Assembly: GCF_006334925.1 (NCBI RefSeq)
Contig: NZ_VDHJ01000012.1
Coordinates: forward strand, 28,399 to 92,398
DNA length: 64,000 nucleotides
Direction: 5' to 3'
DNA from: Corynebacterium tapiri
GTDB taxonomy: Bacteria; Actinomycetota; Actinomycetes; Mycobacteriales; Mycobacteriaceae
Both the position numbers and the translations under genes were made by a program. Position 1 is the first letter of the stretch; the number at the start of each line of letters is the position of its first letter. The notes under the pieces were generated by a model, which searched no databases, was not told the origin of the DNA, and was given only the letters and a program-made list of their open reading frames with translations. Below, piece after piece: positions 47,837 to 56,751 of the stretch.

Positions 47837-50195
47837 TTGCCATATCCACCAGCGCGTAGCGGTGGCGGGCAGACGGCGCCAGGCGCGCCTGCTGGCGCAG
47901 AGTGTCGGCGAGACCGTAGCGCAGGCCTGTCTGGGTGAAGGGGAATTCAAAGAGGTCGTTGCGCGAGGCTGCCGACTCGACGTTGGCCGACTGGAGAAAC
48001 TCCAGCCCGGCCGACATCACCGCGGTCTTGATTTGCAGGAACCGCGGCTCGTTGGTGGGAATCTCCTCCAGTCGGCGCGCTGCCCTGCGGATGCGCGATT
48101 CGGTCAGCTCGGTGGAGACGAGCTCCAGGATGGTGGTCAGCATGGCCATGCGCTGGTGCCGCGAGGCCTGCGGGACCCGGTCCAGGGCCTGCACCGCCAG
48201 TTCGGTCAGGCCTTCGGCAACCAGCTGGCGTGAGAGCCCGAAGGCGCTGGACACCGTGGTCGGGTTAGTCGCCCACACCACGCCGTACAGGTGAGTGGCG
48301 GTAAAGCGCATCATTGCTGGATCGGTGCTGGACGGGTCCCAGGGAGACTCGAGCTCGGCGAAGTCCTCGCGCTGCAAGTCGGCCAGGTTCGCGCCGAGCC
48401 CGGAGGTGGCGCGCGCCAGCTTCTCGTTGAGCAGTGGCTTTCGGTCGACGTCCTCGGCCTGCAGCATGAGCTCGTCCACCGCGGCCAGGGCCAGCTTGGG
48501 GGCGGGCTCGCCGGGCACTATGGCCATGACCTCGGCGAATGCGCTTTGGGCGGCGGGGTAGTCGTCGCGAAGCAGCGACGTCACCCCGGAGTACCACTTG
48601 ATGCGCCAGTCGTCCCCCAAGCGCTGCTCCAGAGAGTCCAGCCAGGCCAGAGCCTCCGTGGTGTGGCCCAGATCCAGCATCGCGCGCACCACGCCCAGCG
48701 GGATCTCGGTGGAGTCGCGAAACTCCTCGTTGTCCATCGCCTGCTGCAGGGTGTCCAGGGCCTCCTGCGGCTCGGCGAAGGAGGAACCGGTGAGCATGCC
48801 GGCGCCCACGTCGTTGCTGTCGATCAGCGGGGTGGGGATCGCGGACACCACCTCATCGGCGGTGATCTTGATGGTGCGCTCGATGCCGTCGATCAGCTGA
48901 TCCGTGCGAAACACCAGGTGCTTGGTGCCGTAGGTGGTTCGCTGCGGAGAGAACAGGGAGCGCTGCGCGGGGTGGTAGGTGCCGTCGCGTAGCGCCAGGA
49001 CCTCGCGCAGCACGCCGTAGAGCTGGCCCTCGAGTTCAGAGACGGACTTAAAACGCTTAGCTGGATCGCGGTGGGTGGCGCGCTTGAGCAGGCCGTAGAA
49101 GGACGGGTAGCGCCGCAGCGTGGGCTCGGCGAACGCGCTGGGCAGGCCGGGCTCGTAGACGCCATCCTCGTGGGGCAGGTTCAGCGTGAGCGCAGCCAGC
49201 GTGCGCCCGACGGTGTAGATGTCCGAGGCGACCGACGGGCCATCGGTGGCCACGTCCGGGGCCTGGAACCCGCGCGTGCCGTAGATGTAGCCGTAGGCAC
49301 CAATGCCGGAGACCGCGCCGAGGTCGATGAGCTTGACCTGGTCCTCGGTGACGATGATGTTGTCGGGCTTGAAGTCGTTGTAGACCACCCCGCGCGAGTG
49401 CAGGTAATCCAGCGCGGGCAGCACCTCGAGGATGTATCCGATGGCGACGTCGATGGGCAGCAGGTGCCCCTCTTGGGCGTTGCGACGCGCGCGTAGCGAC
49501 GGCCCGCCCACAAACTCCATGACAATAAAGCCACCGGGCACGCGCGGGTCGTCGATGAAGTTGAAAATCTTGACGATTCCGGGGTGGGTGATCCCAGCCA
49601 AAAACTCGCGTTCCGCACCAGCGGCAGCCGTTTCGTCCCGGGACTTTTCCGACTGCATGCCCTTAAGCACCACCAGGCGGTCGGAGACGTGATGGTCGTG
49701 AGCCAGATAGATCCACCCCATGCCGCCGTGGCCGATCACCCCCAAGATCTCGTACTGGTTGGCCACGATGTCGCCGGGCTGAAGCTGTGGCGGCGGGGTG
49801 CGTCGAGAAGCGATCTCCTCCGGGTCGCGCAGCGCATCCTCGGGAGAGCGCGGCGGGATAAACGGCAGATGGACCATGCCGTCGGCAACGGGACGATTGG
49901 AACGCGTGATGCCGTGGCGTGAGCGGAAGGTGGTGAGGGCCTCTTGGCGGGCGCGGGCCGAGGTATCAAAGCGCGCGTCGGCGGGTGCCTCGGTTTCGAC
50001 GGGTTCGGAGTCGTCCGCGAACGGATCGAAGGGCACCGCGCTCGTCTCCTCCGCCTCGGGGGAGTAGCGCACAGCCTCCGTTCCGCCGCCTTCGCCGTCG
50101 ACGTAGGAGTCGTCGTCCTCCGCAAAGGGATCGAAGATGACCGCCTCGGTGCCGGCAACGGTGGGGGTCTCTTTGTCCAGGGGATCCGAACTCAT
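47808..50195 (-). CDS. pknG: Serine/threonine protein kinase PknG
   Basis: A 795-residue soluble kinase. The N-terminal 130 residues are acidic and contain three TxAV motifs (T16, T39, T51) and a repeated FDPFAxDD (about 21-28 and 56-62). The kinase domain has GHGGMGWIYLA (155-165), Lys178, YND (272-274) in place of HRD, and DLG (291-293) in place of DFG. The C-terminal half is TPR-like helices. There is no Cys in the N-terminal part, so the rubredoxin domain of mycobacterial PknG is missing, as known for corynebacteria. It phosphorylates OdhI, which controls 2-oxoglutarate dehydrogenase. Its start overlaps the glnH stop by one base. Confidence 0.95.
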   Translation of the reverse strand: MSSDPLDKETPTVAGTEAVIFDPFAEDDDSYVDGEGGGTEAVRYSPEAEETSAVPFDPFADDSEPVETEAPADARFDTSARARQEALTTFRSRHGITRSNRPVADGMVHLPFIPPRSPEDALRDPEEIASRRTPPPQLQPGDIVANQYEILGVIGHGGMGWIYLAHDHHVSDRLVVLKGMQSEKSRDETAAAGAEREFLAGITHPGIVKIFNFIDDPRVPGGFIVMEFVGGPSLRARRNAQEGHLLPIDVAIGYILEVLPALDYLHSRGVVYNDFKPDNIIVTEDQVKLIDLGAVSGIGAYGYIYGTRGFQAPDVATDGPSVASDIYTVGRTLAALTLNLPHEDGVYEPGLPSAFAEPTLRRYPSFYGLLKRATHRDPAKRFKSVSELEGQLYGVLREVLALRDGTYHPAQRSLFSPQRTTYGTKHLVFRTDQLIDGIERTIKITADEVVSAIPTPLIDSNDVGAGMLTGSSFAEPQEALDTLQQAMDNEEFRDSTEIPLGVVRAMLDLGHTTEALAWLDSLEQRLGDDWRIKWYSGVTSLLRDDYPAAQSAFAEVMAIVPGEPAPKLALAAVDELMLQAEDVDRKPLLNEKLARATSGLGANLADLQREDFAELESPWDPSSTDPAMMRFTATHLYGVVWATNPTTVSSAFGLSRQLVAEGLTELAVQALDRVPQASRHQRMAMLTTILELVSTELTESRIRRAARRLEEIPTNEPRFLQIKTAVMSAGLEFLQSANVESAASRNDLFEFPFTQTGLRYGLADTLRQQARLAPSARHRYALVDMANRVRPVTWF

Positions 50196-51196
50196 CAGTT
50201 GGCCTCCTCGCGGTAGAGCGGCTGCGGCTGATCGGTGTAAACGAACTGCGGGCCAAACCAGGCGTGGTACAAGCGCTGCCAGGTGCCGTCGGTGCGGATG
50301 CGTTCCAAGGTCTCGTTGACCTGGCGTACTAGGCCACTGGAGTCATCGGAGGGAATCGACTTACGCACGCCTACGCCGTAGTCCTCGCGCCCGATGGGTT
50401 CACCCACGATGGTGGTAAAGGGGTCCTGGTCGGCCATGCCCGCCAGGATCAGGTCGTCGGTGACCACGGCGTCCACCTGCCGTTGCTGCAAGGCCATGAG
50501 GCAATCGGACCAGCGGCTGACCTTCAGAATGTCCGCGCCGGGTGCCAGGCTGCGGATCTTGTCCACGCTGGTCGAGCCGATGGCTGCGCAGGCGGTGCGC
50601 CCGTCGAGGTCGGCGAAGTCCTCGATGTCGCTGCCCCGCGAGGTAAGAATGCGGGTGGCTGCAGAGACGTATGGGGCCGAGTAGTCAATATCGCGCTCGC
50701 GTTCCTGCGTGATGCTCATGGTGCGCACGATGATGTCCACCTCGCGGCTGTTGAGCGCATCGGCGCGGTCGGCAGAGGCGATGAAACGGAACTCGATCGC
50801 GTTCGGGTCACCGAAGATGTCGCGGGCGATCTCCTTGGCCAGCTCCACCTCGAATCCGGTGTATTCGCCGGTGAGCGGGTCACGGAAGGAGAGGCGATTC
50901 TGGGATTGGTCCACGCCCACGATGAGCCGGCCCCGAGCGACGATGCGGGGAACGCGCTCTTTGGTCAGGCGATTGTCGGGGCGCAGGGTGCCAGTGGGCG
51001 TGCCGTTTTCGGTGTCCCGAGGTTCTTCCTGGCCCGCGTGCTCAATCTGGGATCCTGCCGGCAGGGGCATGCCGCTGACCTCGCGGGGTTGAGCGTAGGC
51101 GGGGTTGGCGGCGGGTGCCTCGTGGGAGGAGTCTGCGGCAGAACTGCAGGCGGAGAGCCCGCAGGCAGCGAGTAGGACGAGAGGAAGAAGGCGCAT
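50195..51196 (-). CDS. glnH: Solute-binding lipoprotein GlnH
   Basis: About 333 residues. A lipoprotein signal peptide, MRLLPLVLLAACGLSAC, with lipobox Cys at 12 or 17. The family-3 periplasmic binding domain follows (GRLIVGVDQSQNRLSFRDPLTGEYTGFEVELAKEIA; AVVTDDLILAGMADQ). It is thought to sense Asp/Glu outside the membrane and signal through GlnX to PknG. The start overlaps the glnX stop by one base and the gene ends on the pknG start. The frame extends upstream into glnX, but that part does not form a signal peptide. Confidence 0.92.
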   Translation of the reverse strand: MRLLPLVLLAACGLSACSSAADSSHEAPAANPAYAQPREVSGMPLPAGSQIEHAGQEEPRDTENGTPTGTLRPDNRLTKERVPRIVARGRLIVGVDQSQNRLSFRDPLTGEYTGFEVELAKEIARDIFGDPNAIEFRFIASADRADALNSREVDIIVRTMSITQERERDIDYSAPYVSAATRILTSRGSDIEDFADLDGRTACAAIGSTSVDKIRSLAPGADILKVSRWSDCLMALQQRQVDAVVTDDLILAGMADQDPFTTIVGEPIGREDYGVGVRKSIPSDDSSGLVRQVNETLERIRTDGTWQRLYHAWFGPQFVYTDQPQPLYREEAN

Positions 51197-52680
51197 CACA
51201 GGTACTCCTGGAGTCGGGCACGGATGCCGATCCACACGCTGATCACCGCGGCCAGGGCAAGTAGCAACACGGCGGTGGACACCAGCGTGGTGGCAGCGAG
51301 GCTCTGGGCGATGAAGGTGCGCATCGAGGCGCGGGCGTCGTTAATGAGGGCCGAAAGCGAGCTATCCAGGCGGGCTGCCGCGCTGGCAGTGGTGGGGGAG
51401 GCGTCCTGCGACAGTGAGGTGTTGGTGGACAGGTAGGCGGCTTCGTCGAAACGCCCGGCGCGCAGCGTGTCCAGGAATCGGTTCTGGGCCTGCGACCAGT
51501 CATCGAGCGAACGACGTGCGTTGTCAATCTGCGTCTGCGTTTCCTCCGAGAACGTCACGTCCGGGGCGCTGATCAGCGGCCAGGAGTTCTCGCTCTCCAG
51601 TGCCAGCTCCACATCGCCCAGCGCCTGGCTCACGGAAGCGTTCATGGCGTCAAAGCTCGCCGAGGTCTGATCCGCCGATTCGCGGGTGACCAGCGCGAGC
51701 ATCTCACTGGTCTGGGCCTGCTGGGCCTCGATGCGCGCGGTGGTCAGCGAGTCCCAGGGTTGCGAGGCCTCCTTGAATCCGCGCCCACCGGCCTGCCAGG
51801 CGGCGATGTTGGAGGTGGACACCCAGATGATGGCCAGGACCATGAGGGCGGTGGCTGCCACGAAGCCGCGATTGAGTCGGCGCCGCGTGGTGCGCCACAG
51901 CCACCACTGGGCGAGCAGGAGGAAGCCGACGGCGGCGAACAGGCCGGACAGCGGGACCCACTGCGGGGTGGTCAGCTCCTTTTGCTGCTCGGCCACGCGC
52001 TGGTTGGTCAGGGTAAACAGCTCGGCGGCGGCCGGCAGGATCTCGTTGCGCATCAGCGCCGAGGCGTTCGACGTGTAGGTCACGCCTACCGGGTTGCCCT
52101 GCCGGGAATTGGTGCGGGCTGTCTCCACCATCGCCGTATAAATAGGAAGCTGGCGCTGGATCTCTGTTACGAGTTCACCGATGCGCGGCTGCTCCGGGGT
52201 GATGCCGGAGGCCGACTGCGTCGCGGCAACCGACGCGCGATCGAGCGCCGAGAAGTAGCGCTCCTGTTCCTGTTGAGATTCCAGGCCGGTGCGCACGAAT
52301 CCGCTGGTGGCGATGGTATCCGCCAGGGAGAGGTTGGTGTACAGGTCGTGCGCAGCGTAGCTCAGCGGTTCGGTCTCGCTCAGGAGCGTGTCTAGTCCTT
52401 CTTTGCGCTGGGCGGAGGACTGTGACATCGAATACCCCGCGGCAGCAATAGCCACAGAGAGCAAGAGGGTGATCATGGCCATCTTGCCGGGCGTGGTGTT
52501 GAGGAAGTCGTAGACCGTCTTGACCCGGGAAATCGCCCTGGTGGTGCGGGCGCGCAGGCGGTCTCGGCGGCGATTGGTGGGTTCGTGCACCGCGACGTCC
52601 AGCCAGGCGTCCTCCCCGAAGGCCTCTGCGGTGTGCTCCGCAGCGGACTCGTGTGTCGCGCTCGCCGTGGTGCTGGTCAT
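51196..52680 (-). CDS. glnX: Transmembrane signalling protein GlnX
   Basis: A 494-residue membrane protein with four hydrophobic segments: about 65-85, 255-275, 285-305 and 460-485. These leave two large helical outside domains, about 90-250 and 305-455, that look like sensory four-helix parts. It is the first gene of the glnX-glnH-pknG operon, with one-base overlaps throughout. In relatives it passes the GlnH signal to PknG. Transcription probably begins at TAGACT 8 nt before the ATG. Confidence 0.88.
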   Translation of the reverse strand: MTSTTASATHESAAEHTAEAFGEDAWLDVAVHEPTNRRRDRLRARTTRAISRVKTVYDFLNTTPGKMAMITLLLSVAIAAAGYSMSQSSAQRKEGLDTLLSETEPLSYAAHDLYTNLSLADTIATSGFVRTGLESQQEQERYFSALDRASVAATQSASGITPEQPRIGELVTEIQRQLPIYTAMVETARTNSRQGNPVGVTYTSNASALMRNEILPAAAELFTLTNQRVAEQQKELTTPQWVPLSGLFAAVGFLLLAQWWLWRTTRRRLNRGFVAATALMVLAIIWVSTSNIAAWQAGGRGFKEASQPWDSLTTARIEAQQAQTSEMLALVTRESADQTSASFDAMNASVSQALGDVELALESENSWPLISAPDVTFSEETQTQIDNARRSLDDWSQAQNRFLDTLRAGRFDEAAYLSTNTSLSQDASPTTASAAARLDSSLSALINDARASMRTFIAQSLAATTLVSTAVLLLALAAVISVWIGIRARLQEYL

Positions 52681-52688
52681 AGCCGATA

Positions 52689-52694
52689 AGTCTA
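52689..52694 (-). promoter_or_regulatory. -10 TAGACT, leaderless start of glnX-glnH-pknG
   Basis: On the minus strand TAGACT ends 8 nt before ATG 52680 with no Shine-Dalgarno between. Confidence 0.45.
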
Positions 52695-52748
52695 GCGGTT
52701 ACCTAAATCACCGGGAGGCGCTGGACACCCGCGCTAGGGTAGGAGGAC

Positions 52749-53231
52749 ATGGAAGGCGATGGAAGCGGATTTTCGGCCCTGCCCGGAGGGAAGACGGCCT
52801 GGGGCCGGTTCGGTGCGGCTGGTCTTTTCCTACGCACCCGCGAGGTCACGCCCCATCTCTTGTTGCAGCACCGCGCGCCTTGGACGCATGCGGGAGGCAC
52901 CTGGGCTCTACCCGGTGGCGCACGCGATAGCCACGAAACCGCGGTGGATGCCGCCCTGCGCGAGGCGGTGGAGGAAACGGGCATCGATGTCTCGCAAGTA
53001 AACGTGGAGCGCACCGTAGTTACTGCCGGTCCGTTCGATGCTGATCCCGACCGCCCGGAGCTCGCCGGTGGGTGGAGTTACACGACGGTGGTGGCGAGCG
53101 TCGATAAGCAACTGGAGCTGACCCCCAACGAGGAATCGGTGGAGCTGCGCTGGGTGCCATGCGCCGAGGTAGAGCAGTACGATTTGTTGCCGGCCTTCCG
53201 AGCCGCGTTGCCGCAGTTGTGGCACAGTTGA
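52749..53231 (+). CDS. NUDIX hydrolase (MutT3-like)
   Basis: A 160-residue Nudix pyrophosphatase with the complete box GGARDSHETAVDAALREAVEETGI (Gx5Ex7REUxEExGU) at about residues 56-79. It begins with AGGAGG in front of ATG 52749. A gene of this family (mutT3 in M. tuberculosis as I recall) is divergent from the pknG operon in mycobacteria too. Substrate, for example 8-oxo-dGTP, is inferred. Confidence 0.85.
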   Translation: MEGDGSGFSALPGGKTAWGRFGAAGLFLRTREVTPHLLLQHRAPWTHAGGTWALPGGARDSHETAVDAALREAVEETGIDVSQVNVERTVVTAGPFDADPDRPELAGGWSYTTVVASVDKQLELTPNEESVELRWVPCAEVEQYDLLPAFRAALPQLWHS

Positions 53232-53235
53232 CAGC

Positions 53236-54180
53236 ATGATTGAAGTCGAAGGGCTCACTAAGCAATATCGCAATGTGCGCGCCGTGGAGGATCTGACCTT
53301 CTCCGTCAAACCCGGGGTGGTCACCGGCTTCCTCGGCCCGAATGGCGCGGGCAAGTCCACCACGATGCGCATGATCGTGGGGCTGGACACTCCCACCGCC
53401 GGCCAGGCGCGCATCAACGGCAAGCGCTACCGCGACCTTAACCGCCCGATCACCGAGGTGGGGGCGCTTCTCGACGCCAAAGCCGTGCACCCCAATCGCT
53501 CCGCTGCCTCCCACTTGAAGTGGATCGCGCAGGCCAATGGCATCTCCACTAAGCGCGTGGATGAGGTGCTAGGCATCGTGGGCTTAAGCGATGTGGCGGG
53601 CAAGAAGGCTGGCGGATTCTCGCTGGGCATGGGCCAGCGCCTCGGCCTGGCGGGTGCGCTGCTGGGCGATCCCGGCGTGCTCATCCTCGACGAGCCGGTC
53701 AATGGCCTGGACCCGGAGGGCATTCGCTGGGTACGCGGGCTGATGCAGTCGCTGGCGCGCGAAGGGCGCACCGTGCTGGTGTCCTCCCACTTGCTCTCGG
53801 AGATGGCGCAGACCGCCGAGAACCTCGTGGTGATCGGCCGCGGAAAGCTGATCGCGGATACCACCGTCAACCAGTTCATCCGTGATAACTCCGGCACCAG
53901 CGTGATCGTGCGCTCGCCCCACCTGGTGGAGTTTGGGCAGGCGCTGCGCGATGAGGGCGTGGCGTTTGATACCGGCGTGGATGACGACGGACGGGAGCGT
54001 CTGGTCATCCCCGAGCGCTCCAGCGACGAGATTGGTGCGCTGGCTTACTCCGTGGGCGTGCGCCTGGACGAGCTCAGCGAGAAGCGTGCTTCCCTCGAGG
54101 AGGCCTTCTTCCAGATGACCGAAGGCGCCGTGCAGTACCACGGCACCGAAGAGACCGCCGCCGCGAAGGGAGCGCGCTAA
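53236..54180 (+). CDS. ABC transporter ATP-binding protein
   Basis: A 314-residue ATPase with Walker A GPNGAGKST (about residues 33-41), signature FSLGMGQRLGLA, Walker B VLILDEPVNGLDPEG and the switch His in VLVSSHLLSEM. The C-terminal extension of about 100 residues is as in drug/bacitracin-type exporters. It is followed directly by its permease gene. The substrate is not known. Confidence 0.88.
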   Translation: MIEVEGLTKQYRNVRAVEDLTFSVKPGVVTGFLGPNGAGKSTTMRMIVGLDTPTAGQARINGKRYRDLNRPITEVGALLDAKAVHPNRSAASHLKWIAQANGISTKRVDEVLGIVGLSDVAGKKAGGFSLGMGQRLGLAGALLGDPGVLILDEPVNGLDPEGIRWVRGLMQSLAREGRTVLVSSHLLSEMAQTAENLVVIGRGKLIADTTVNQFIRDNSGTSVIVRSPHLVEFGQALRDEGVAFDTGVDDDGRERLVIPERSSDEIGALAYSVGVRLDELSEKRASLEEAFFQMTEGAVQYHGTEETAAAKGAR

Positions 54181-54921
54181 ATGTTCATGAACACGATTGC
54201 GTCCGAATGGACCAAGCTGCGCTCCACCGCCTCCTTCTGGTGGACCACCGGGATCCTGCTGTTCCTGTCCGTCGGCTGGACCATCCTGACGGTCTCGCTG
54301 TCCGACGAATTCATCACCTTCGGCGCGCCCACCGCGGTTGCGGGCTTTGCGGCCTTTGGCGTTCCGGTGCTGATGATCCAGGCGATCATGGTGGTCACCA
54401 CCGAGCGCCGCTATGGCCTGTACCCGCAAAACTTCCTGGCCACGCCCAAGCGCTGGATGGTCATCCTGGCCAAGCTGGTGCTGTACGCGGTGATCGCGGC
54501 TGTGCTGACGCTGCTGGTCATCCTGCTCTGCTACGCCGCCGCTCACCTCATCGCCGGTGACAAGCTGCCGATGAACCTGTTCAAGGACGAGATGGGTCAG
54601 CGCTACCTGTGGGCCTACCCGCTGCTGATCGCCCTGGTCGTGGTGTTCTGCCAGGGCCTGGGCCTGCTGCTGCGCCAGACCGCCGGCACCGTGGCCTTGG
54701 CCCTGATCTGGTTCCTCGGCCTGGAGATGACCGTTCAGCTGCTGCCCAAGTTCGGCGACGACATCATCAAGTTCATGCCGTTTAAGAACTACGGCGCATT
54801 CATCGACGGCACCTCGCCCTTTGCCAACAACAACGAGTGGGTTGCCCTGCTCATCTTCGCTGCCTGGGCCTTCGGCCTGTGGATCCTCGGCGTTGTGCTG
54901 ACCGAAAAGTCCGACGCTTAG
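54181..54921 (+). CDS. ABC transporter permease
   Basis: A 246-residue membrane protein with six hydrophobic segments, of the ABC-2 type. The ATG follows the ATPase stop codon with no spacer. FWWTTGILLFLSVGWTIL and an intracellular MVVTTERRYGLYPQNFLATPKRW region are typical. It forms a two-gene exporter with the ATPase. Confidence 0.85.
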   Translation: MFMNTIASEWTKLRSTASFWWTTGILLFLSVGWTILTVSLSDEFITFGAPTAVAGFAAFGVPVLMIQAIMVVTTERRYGLYPQNFLATPKRWMVILAKLVLYAVIAAVLTLLVILLCYAAAHLIAGDKLPMNLFKDEMGQRYLWAYPLLIALVVVFCQGLGLLLRQTAGTVALALIWFLGLEMTVQLLPKFGDDIIKFMPFKNYGAFIDGTSPFANNNEWVALLIFAAWAFGLWILGVVLTEKSDA

Positions 54922-54928
54922 GGGCCGG

Positions 54929-54934
54929 TAGATT
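54929..54934 (+). promoter_or_regulatory. -10 TAGATT, leaderless start of the MFS gene
   Basis: TAGATT ends 8 nt before GTG 54943, with no Shine-Dalgarno at the right distance. Confidence 0.45.
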
Positions 54935-54942
54935 GTGAGGGC

Positions 54943-56136
54943 GTGACTGCGCCCTTCCGTTTTAGCCCATTGCTGCTGACAGCCATCGCGCTGCTGTCAG
55001 CATCCGCCCCGTTCTCCATCGACATGTACCTGCCGGCGCTGCCGATGATTGCCGCCGAGCTGGGCACCACCGAGCCGATGGTGCAGCTGACGTTGTCCGG
55101 ATTCGTGTTGGGCCTGGCAGTGGGGCAGCTGGTGATCGGCCCGATTTCCGACGCCCTGGGGCGCAAGAAGCTGCTCATCATCGGTGCGGTTGTTGCCTTT
55201 GGGGCTGCGGCTTTGGCGGCATCTGCGCCCTCGGTGGGAGTGCTCATCTTCGCCCGGGTTGTGCAGGGACTCGGCTCGGGCGCGTGCATGGTGGTGGCCC
55301 GTGCGGTCATCCCGGATCTGGCATCCGGCACGCACGCAGCCAAGGCCTTTGCCACCATGATGTCGATCCAGACGCTCGCGCCCGTGATCGCCCCGCTGGT
55401 CGGCGGCGTGTTGGTCGGGCCTTTGGGCTGGCGCGGTCTCTTCTGGGCTTTAGCTGTGCTCGCGCTGGTGCAGCTGCTGGCGAGTGTGCTGGTCATCCCC
55501 GAATCCCGCCCCGCGCACCTGCGCTCCCGGGTGAGCCTTGCTGGGGTGCTGGCGAATTACGCGTTCGTGTTGGGCAACCGCGCCTACCGCGGGTATCTGC
55601 TCACGGTGGTGTGTGGCTTTGCGACGCTCTTCAGCTACATCTCGGCCTCCGCCTTCGTCTTTCAAAACCAGCTCGGGTTCTCCCCGCAGGCCTACGCGGT
55701 GCTTTTCGGAGTCAACTCGCTGGGCATCCTGGGCGGGAACATTGTGAACTCCCGGCTGATCGGGCGTTTCGACCCCCGCCGCATCATGCGCGCCGCTACC
55801 TGCATTTACGTGTGCGCGGCGTTGAGTTTGCTCGGAGCTGTGGTCGTCTTTGGTGCCAGTGTTCGCTGGCTGATCCCGGTCCTACTCTTCGCGATCATCA
55901 GCCAGCAGGGCCTCATCCAGGCCAACTCCATGTCGCTAGGCCAGCTGCAGGTGCGCTCCCACGCCGGCGGCGCGGCCGCCCTCATGGGATTCTTCCAGTT
56001 CGCCGGCGCCGCAGTGGTCGGCCCGCTCGTGGGGCTGGGCAGCAATGCGCTGCTGTCCATGGCGCTGAGCATGAGCATCTTCTCTGTGCTGGCTTTGGTG
56101 GCAGCTTGGCGCGCGACCGCGATCGACCGCGCTTAG
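54943..56136 (+). CDS. MFS drug exporter (Bcr/CflA family)
   Basis: A 397-residue major facilitator protein with twelve membrane segments. APFSIDMYLPALPMIAAELGT (helix 1), GPISDALGRKKLLIIGAVV (motif A after helix 2) and RVVQGLGSGACMVVARAVIPD (helix 4) mark the Bcr/CflA branch. That branch exports drugs such as bicyclomycin or chloramphenicol. The start is GTG 54943. Substrate not known. Confidence 0.85.
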   Translation: MTAPFRFSPLLLTAIALLSASAPFSIDMYLPALPMIAAELGTTEPMVQLTLSGFVLGLAVGQLVIGPISDALGRKKLLIIGAVVAFGAAALAASAPSVGVLIFARVVQGLGSGACMVVARAVIPDLASGTHAAKAFATMMSIQTLAPVIAPLVGGVLVGPLGWRGLFWALAVLALVQLLASVLVIPESRPAHLRSRVSLAGVLANYAFVLGNRAYRGYLLTVVCGFATLFSYISASAFVFQNQLGFSPQAYAVLFGVNSLGILGGNIVNSRLIGRFDPRRIMRAATCIYVCAALSLLGAVVVFGASVRWLIPVLLFAIISQQGLIQANSMSLGQLQVRSHAGGAAALMGFFQFAGAAVVGPLVGLGSNALLSMALSMSIFSVLALVAAWRATAIDRA

Positions 56137-56169
56137 CGCTTGGCCTGTTTTTTGGGGTTGCACGTTGCT

Positions 56170-56259
56170 ATAGCTCTAAAGGAATCGGCGCAAAGGAGTC
56201 CGATTTTGGCCCTAAAGCTCTAAAGGGCGCGCCCTTTGGTCCGATTCCTTTAGAGGTCT
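56170..56259. repeat. Palindromic repeat element, copy A
   Basis: An element of about 90 bp whose ends CTCTAAAGGAATCGG (56174-56188) and CCGATTCCTTTAGAG (56241-56255) are perfect 15-bp inverted repeats. Its core contains the 16-bp palindrome AAAGGGCGCGCCCTTT (56222-56237). It has about 90 percent identity to copy B. It lies between the convergent MFS and DUF2283 genes. Confidence 0.85.
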
Positions 56260-56307
56260 GGGGGTAGAGCAGGGCACGGCAGGGGGGCATGCGGCTCCCG
56301 GGTGCCC

Positions 56308-56532
56308 CTAATGCAACCGATCAGCTCGATCTAAGACCTCCGGAGGGAGGACCTCGGATGCGGCCAAAAACTCAATGCCGATGACCCTGCCATCTTTGTC
56401 GATGTCGATTTCCAGCTCTCCTTCCAGCCCCTCAGCGGTGATACCTGATATCTGCCGCTCCGATAACCGGCCCGGCTCCGCGATATCCAGGTAGGCCGCG
56501 TCAACTTCTGGGTCATAGGTAAGTTTCATCAA
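56308..56532 (-). CDS. DUF2283 protein
   Basis: A 74-residue protein of the DUF2283 family: KLTYDPEVDAAYLDI, then a central strand DIDKDGRVIGIEFLAASEVLP. This is a small, acidic, all-in-one domain often linked to toxin-antitoxin or accessory loci. No toxin-like partner is adjacent. It is bracketed on both sides by the two palindromic repeats. ATG 56529 is an equally good start. Confidence 0.8.
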   Translation of the reverse strand: MMKLTYDPEVDAAYLDIAEPGRLSERQISGITAEGLEGELEIDIDKDGRVIGIEFLAASEVLPPEVLDRADRLH

Positions 56533-56579
56533 TTAACGAGCTTCCTGTGTTGAGTTCATGATGGCTGTCTCTTTCTGCC

Positions 56580-56669
56580 AGACCTCTAAAGGAATCGGCG
56601 CAAAGGAGTCCGAATTTGGCTCTAAAGCTCTAAAGGGCGCGCCCTTTGTGCCTATTCCTTTAGAGGTCT
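56580..56669. repeat. Palindromic repeat element, copy B
   Basis: AGACCTCTAAAGGAAT (56580-56595) and ATTCCTTTAGAGGTCT (56654-56669) are perfect 16-bp ends of a 90-bp element with the same core palindrome as copy A (56632-56647). Similarity continues 12 bp beyond the right end in both copies. It lies between the cls stop and the DUF2283 start. Confidence 0.85.
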
Positions 56670-56751
56670 GAGGGGAGAGCAGGCTAGAGCAAGGCGGAGG
56701 GAGCGTATCGACGCGCGAAGCCCCGCAAGCAACCAACAGCCAGCAACCCAC

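Noticed and set aside
56308..56532. DUF2283 gene as half of a toxin-antitoxin pair
   Set aside because: No second small gene with a toxin-like pattern is adjacent on either strand.
56533..56751. 72-codon minus-strand frame between cls and the DUF2283 gene
   Set aside because: Most of it is translation of palindromic repeat copy B, and it has no family features.
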